Of a stretch of DNA of 64,000 bases, positions 59,260 to 64,000 are shown piece after piece. Position numbers and translations under genes: made by a program. The notes beneath the pieces were generated by a model, which did no database searches, had not been told where the DNA came from, and saw only the letters and a program-made list of their open reading frames with translations. Numbering within the stretch: position 1 is the first letter of the stretch; each line of letters begins with the position of its first letter. This stretch comes from Turnera subulata (Eukaryota > Streptophyta > Magnoliopsida > Malpighiales > Passifloraceae), in assembly GCA_028386065.3 (NCBI GenBank), contig JAKUCV010004748.1:93889-157888 (forward strand), read 5' to 3'.

Positions 59260-59601
59260 TGTCACGGAATCCAACATTGGAAAGGAAAGGAAAGGTCTTG
59301 GGCCATATATATAGGGGTGCTGCACACCCCATTAGGTTGACCTTTTGGGGAGAGGGTAATGACCCCGTGACAAGTGGTAGCGGAGCCGACCCGACCCAAC
59401 TCCGATGTCACGCCAAGCGCTCCGTGGGGACGGAGTAGGCATGGTGCCCGGTCGACGACGAGGGAGTCGTCGGATTTGGTGGGGCAGAATGTGACGGAAT
59501 CCCACATCAGAAAGAAAGGGGAAGGTCTTGGGCCATATATACAGGGTGCTGTACACCCCACTAGGTTGACCTTTTAGGGAGAGAATAATGACCCCATGAC
59601 A
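59260..59601 (+). mobile_element. Complete 342 bp TRIM retroelement
   Basis: LTR-like ends 59260-59372 (113 bp, TGTCACGG...CCGTGACA) and 59490-59601 (112 bp, TGTGACGG...CCATGACA) flank a 117 bp interior. The sequence after the first LTR is TGGTAGCGGAGCC, a variant of the initiator-Met tRNA primer site. GGTGGGGCAGAA before the second LTR is the purine tract. The 5 bp duplication GAAGA flanks the whole (59255-59259 and 59602-59606). There is no coding capacity, which defines a terminal-repeat retrotransposon in miniature. Each LTR has an snRNA-type upstream element and a TATA box. Confidence 0.92.
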
Positions 59602-61266
59602 GAAGATAACCCAGGAGATCGAGGATTTGTATATGTATTTCAATCGTCATTGTTTTTAATTTTTTTTTTTACTTTTAATGGGAAATCGCCATCTTTTAAA
59701 CAGTTTACTTCGAGTTTTTGTTGAAGAAAAATCTTTTGAGCCGAGAACTAAAAAGGTTGTCTGTTCCATGCTTAAATTAAGGATGGGCAGGCGGGTGTCG
59801 GCGCACTACCGCACTCGGGTGAAGAAAAAAAAAATAGTAGTGTTGTGGGCCGTTATTCGTGCATTTTTTTTGGGTTGGTTGATTGTTTGGAATATTGTGG
59901 GCTTGAGGTTTTGCTTTCTAAATCATTCTGTGCCTGGTAGTTTTTGTTTTTGCCACTTTTGGGCTCATGAAGTGGGTTTCATTACTAGGCTAGGCCTATT
60001 TATTGATGAATACGATTTGTTGCTGAAGCCTGAAAGAATGCATTGGTTTGCTTAGTAGTCTGTATTTCTGGCCTTTTGCATTTGTGACATCAAGTTGAGG
60101 CAAGGCAACGCTGGTGGTAGCTCACCCCGGAAACAAAAGAAGCCTAAGCAATTAATAATATTGGAATTTGATGCATCTCCACCAGTTATGCTGGATATAA
60201 AAGAGAAACCCCTGAGAAACTGATGCATTTTTTAATTTGTGAAATTGTTAAACATGAGAACTTAATTTGCTTTCCAGTTAGTAAGCTAGTTGTACTTTTG
60301 TCCGTACGTGTAAGACGGTATTCTTTTTTTTTTTTTGGAGCAAGTGTAAGAGAGGGTATTCAATCAAATAGTTCAGTTGCAAATTTTATAGGGTTCGCCA
60401 CACTACACCCTTTATTTCCTATATTTTTGTATAGTGATTTGGCTGTTGATGATCCCAATTTTAGTGTACGAATGTACATCTTATGAAAAAGAAAAAGGCT
60501 ATATAAACTTCCAATTAACAATGACCAATTGGTCGTACGTAGCCCACAAGCTTGCCAGGCAAGTTCTTAATTTGTTAGAATTTTGCATTGACTGGATCAA
60601 CAGTACCACGTGACTAAAAGCCTAAAACTGAAACAAAGACTGCCAAACCAAATGACTTCATTTCCAACAGCTTGACCATTTTAGTAGAACATGACGGAAG
60701 TACCCACCCTTTCTCTAGAACGCTAACTATATAGTAATGCATTAATCCAATAGATCATCATCTATTGGCTGTGAGATGGACCACCTACAGACAGTCCACA
60801 AAGAAAAGTCACACATGATGATGTTACTACTTGCCCGGGAAGATGTTTCCTAGAAAGTGTAATTCTGGAAATGTAGTAACCTTTCTACCAAAGCCTCAAA
60901 AGTTTCAAGCATGGAAACCGACACCGTTTCAACGTCTGGAAAGGCCAGAGTGCCTTCGTTTTGGTCCTACAGATTTTGTCTTTGGGGTTGCATTAAAATG
61001 TTGACCATAGACCACTGACCTTCCCCGTTGACTTGCTTTGCACTGTTCAGTTTCCTCGGTCTTATAAAGAGACTCCCCTCCTCGAGATCTCTTATGCAAC
61101 CAACGCCAAAGACTATTATTCCAATATTCTCTTTCTCTCTTCCCCGGCTGTTTTCTATTCTTTCGTTAACTTCTCCTCATCATCCAATTTTTTTTGTTCT
61201 TTTTCAAAAAGATACTCATCTCATACTTCTTTGATCCGAAATCTTCAGCTATCGATCACTTCAGAT
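59602..61266. other. Intergenic and HIPP promoter side
   Basis: No convincing gene. A 125-codon plus-strand frame at 59678-60055 has no recognisable domain. The last 250 bases are CT-rich and fit a 5' UTR. Confidence 0.5.
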
Positions 61267-62062
61267 ATGAAGGTATGAATCTTGGACAAATTAACATGAT
61301 CTGTCAATTAAGTTTCGTTTCTTTAGGCCCCATCACCCTTCATTTCTTCTTCATATTTGATAATATACGTTTTAATTACTTGTTATATATTTGCTATGAC
61401 CAATATTGATTCATATGTGATGGTGTTTTGCTGCAGAAAGCAGTGTTGAAACTGGATTTGCACGATGACAAGGCTAAGAAAAAGGCTATGAAGACAGTCT
61501 CTGGTCTTCCAGGTATTGAACTTTGACCTTTTCTTTGGTGGTCTAATTAGTAGCTCTTATACATATATATCTTTCTCCGAGAAGTAAAATGAGTTCAAAT
61601 TTTTATCTTATTTTACTTGTAATTTGGAAGGAAACAAAGAGAAGGAAACATACGTTTTTATTTATAGGGTTGATATTTTACAAATCAATAAAGAAAACCC
61701 AGATCTTAAACTTATAGAACTCTTGATTGATTGATTGCTTAGGGGTGGAAGCCATCTCAATGGACATGAAGGACAAGAAACTGACGGTAACAGGGGATAT
61801 CGATCCCGTACAGATTGTGAGCAAGCTGAGAAAGCTATGTCACACAGAGATAGTGACCGTGGGCCCAGCTAAGGAGCCTGAAAAGAAGAAGGAAGAGCCC
61901 AAGAAAGAGGAGCCTAAGAAGCAAGAAGAGAAGAAGAAGGATGCTCCAAAGGATGATGTGGCTGAGCTTGTCAAGGCGTATAAAGCCTATAATCCTCATA
62001 TGACCACATACTACTATGTTAGAAGTGCCGAGGATGATCCCAATTCCTGTGTCATCTGTTAG
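61267..62062 (+). CDS. Heavy-metal-associated isoprenylated plant protein (HIPP-like)
   Basis: Exons 61267-61272, 61437-61512 and 61743-62062 join in phase to 133 residues. The first coding exon holds only ATG AAG. The N-terminal 65 residues form an HMA-type fold ([46 protein letters not shown]). The usual metal-binding CxxC is replaced by LHDDKAK, so copper or cadmium binding by that site is unlikely. A Lys/Glu/Pro-rich linker follows. The last four residues are CVIC, a CaaX box for farnesylation that would anchor the protein to membranes. Small HIPPs of this plan are common in plants. Target or partner is unknown. Confidence 0.93.
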
Positions 62063-63707
62063 GTACCGGTAGATCTCAATTAAACAAAAAATTCCAGAGG
62101 AAGAAACAGAACACCATATATTTTATTTAGGTATTTTTACGGGTTTGTTTTTCTAAATTAAGTGTGTGCCTTAGACCTCGATGCAGCTAGCTGTACAGTC
62201 GGTAATGTTACGTTGCCCGTTTTGATGGTGTTTAATTAGCATTTCTTATGAGAGATGTTTTTCAAAAGTTTTTTGCAGTGATTCTTATGCTCCAATATTG
62301 CACGCTTTTGATGGCGTTAAAGCAGTACAACCTTTCATTTCTTGTAATCATATATGTTATTATTAATTTCTTCAATGAGGCTGACATGTTTCTACTACAT
62401 TTTTTTATGATTAAATTTATTTGGCGATGATACCTACTCGTTTGTATTCGACACATTGCATCGTTCAGTTGTAGATTGGAGAGGAAGTCTTGTCAACCTG
62501 TCAATTCTCCGTTGCTAAAATTATTACAAGAAAAGTACTTCGTAGGCGAATGCTAATCCATGAACGTTGAAACCAATGGTGATAGTGGGCTAATCTCTGA
62601 ACGTGAATAATGGAGGGGAAAAAATTGGTTTATTTGGGCAAGGAAAGAAAATGTCGTAGTCAAAGACTGAACGTAAGCATACCATGATTAAACCTGTGAA
62701 GCATGTGATTACTTTTTAAATACAAGCCATAGCCTGCCTACCTAAGCGTACACGGAAAAGAACTTCCACTTTTTGTGAACGAAACAAAAGTAGCGACCCG
62801 CGACTGCAACAAGTTATGGCAAAGCTATGCCTTGTATGGGTGTGTGTTATATGCATATATAACCTTTGTCGTTAATTTTTATGACATTTGATTTTTTTTC
62901 AACAAGGAAACTTGTTAAAAAAGTACATATGTCACAAAAATTTATGTTGCACATATATAGCTAAGCTTGGTACTATGTATGTCAAATGTTGAATAAAAAC
63001 AAAATTAGGCCGGCACTCTTGTCCGGATTGTGAGGTTTGCTTGGGTGGCGGTATGCTCCAAAACTGCCTTTACATACTTATCTTCAATGTGGGTGCTCCG
63101 TCACTCCAAGTTGATCCTGAGTAGTGATAGGTTTTGAATTTTAAATGCCTATACCATCAGCTGATCAGCATGTACCAATATTCTATAAAGAGGGATTGAA
63201 ATCACTCCAATAAAATCAATTTCATTAAATCTTACCCACGATTTGTTTAAGTTTACCTTTTCTACCTTATGAAAAATAATGGTTAACATTTACAAGATTT
63301 ATGATACTAAACTAAACCAGTGAAGATCAAGATCAATAAAAAAAGATGGTGTCCAAATCCCTCAATCTATTATATATATTAATAGCTGAATCCCTCACCA
63401 GGTTTTGACACATAGGATTTTTAGAGTCTTGCTTTTTTGCCATGTGTAGGCTTTGAGGTCTTTGTTTTTTGCCATGTGGAGGGTTTTAGGTGTTGTTTGA
63501 TTGGCCCTTATTTTCATTATAATTATCCCAATTAGAGTTAAGGAAAAACCTAATTATACATGATTAGATTTTTTTAGCAAGATACCTAATTATACACGAT
63601 CAGATTTTTTAGCAAGATTAGTACTCTCCACAATCAGAATTTTTTAATGATACAGTCCTAATTATACTACACTTTTAGCAAGATGAGTTACTCATTTATT
63701 TTTTAAT
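62063..63707. other. Intergenic AT-rich DNA
   Basis: 3' flank of the HIPP gene. A unit of about 40 bp (CCTAATTATACA...TTTTTTAGCAAGAT) recurs loosely between about 63547 and 63685. No gene was recognised. Confidence 0.5.
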
Positions 63708-63975
63708 GATACAGTTTCTTTAAAGAAACAAAAAAGTATAATCACACAGAGAAATTCGGATGTTAGTACATTGATGTACGGATATACAGTTTCTGTGTTT
63801 AACAGTTTCTTTACAATTCTTTTTTGTTTTTTAAGTTTCTGCTCATACAGTTTCTTTTCAGAAACAAAGAAATGAAAACACACTGAGAAATCCGAATGTC
63901 AGTACAATGAAATCCGGATACAGTTCCTGTATTTTACAGTTTCTTTACAATTCTATTTTGTCTATTTTGTTTTAA
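63708..63975. repeat. Two diverged 136 bp direct repeats
   Basis: ACAGTTTCTTT-containing units start at about 63711 and 63847 and share the order: inverted GTTTCTTT/AAAGAAAC, GAGAAATyCG, CAGTAC, then ACAGTTTCTTTACAATTCT. The array may continue past the window end. Confidence 0.7.
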
Positions 63976-64000
63976 AATTTTGTGTGTCTCTTATGGTTTC

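Noticed and set aside
59678..60055. 125-codon plus-strand frame
   Set aside because: No domain, no splice or promoter support, AT-rich intergenic context.

Overview
This is nuclear DNA of a flowering plant, most likely a woody eudicot. The evidence is spliced GT-AG genes of plant families (cytosolic HSP90 with MEEVD ends, a REVEILLE MYB-like factor, an isoprenylated HMA protein, a GH28 polygalacturonase), AT-rich introns and spacers, and nested plant-type retrotransposons. No species can be named from the sequence. Eight multi-exon genes could be modelled with consistent reading phase.

Layout. 1-5.1 kb: a minus-strand L1-like LINE whose ORF2 is open from 3834 to the window edge. 7.0-8.9 kb: polygalacturonase-like gene (+). 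9.6-11.7 kb: membrane-anchored receptor-like kinase (-) whose catalytic HRD reads NRN, so probably a pseudokinase. 12.6-17.7 kb: glutaminyl-peptide cyclotransferase (-), with a 3 x 135 bp tandem repeat in an intron. It diverges from the first HSP90 gene (18.5-20.9 kb, +) over a 740 bp spacer that carries heat-shock elements. Behind that HSP90 lie a 744 bp exact tandem duplication and a 464 bp Mutator-like MITE. 24.5-38.8 kb: a Ty1/copia element (TSD CCCTC) with a second copia element (25.5-32.8 kb, TSD ATTAT) inserted in it. 40.1-42.6 kb: the second HSP90 gene, a near-identical paralogue with the same four-exon structure. 43.9-45.6 kb: ribosomal protein eS10 (-). 46.4-46.9 kb: 5'-truncated LINE tail. 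48.5-52.3 kb: a gene with an eIF4E-binding-type motif (+). 53.9-57.1 kb: RVE-type clock-family MYB factor (-). 59.3-59.6 kb: a complete 342 bp TRIM retroelement. 61.3-62.1 kb: small HIPP protein (+).

The genes are mostly unrelated housekeeping, stress and regulatory genes. The exception is the HSP90 pair, a tandem duplicate now about 19 kb apart, chiefly because of the nested retrotransposons between the copies. The most unusual signal is inside those retrotransposons. Both leaders carry long arrays of mini-hairpins with 5-nt loops. The stems vary but stay complementary while the loop is conserved: ATATG-type in the inner element, YNGAA-type in the outer. The coding regions of both elements are ruined while their LTR pairs are still nearly identical, so both look like non-autonomous elements moved in trans, with the hairpin arrays as candidate cis-acting RNA signals.
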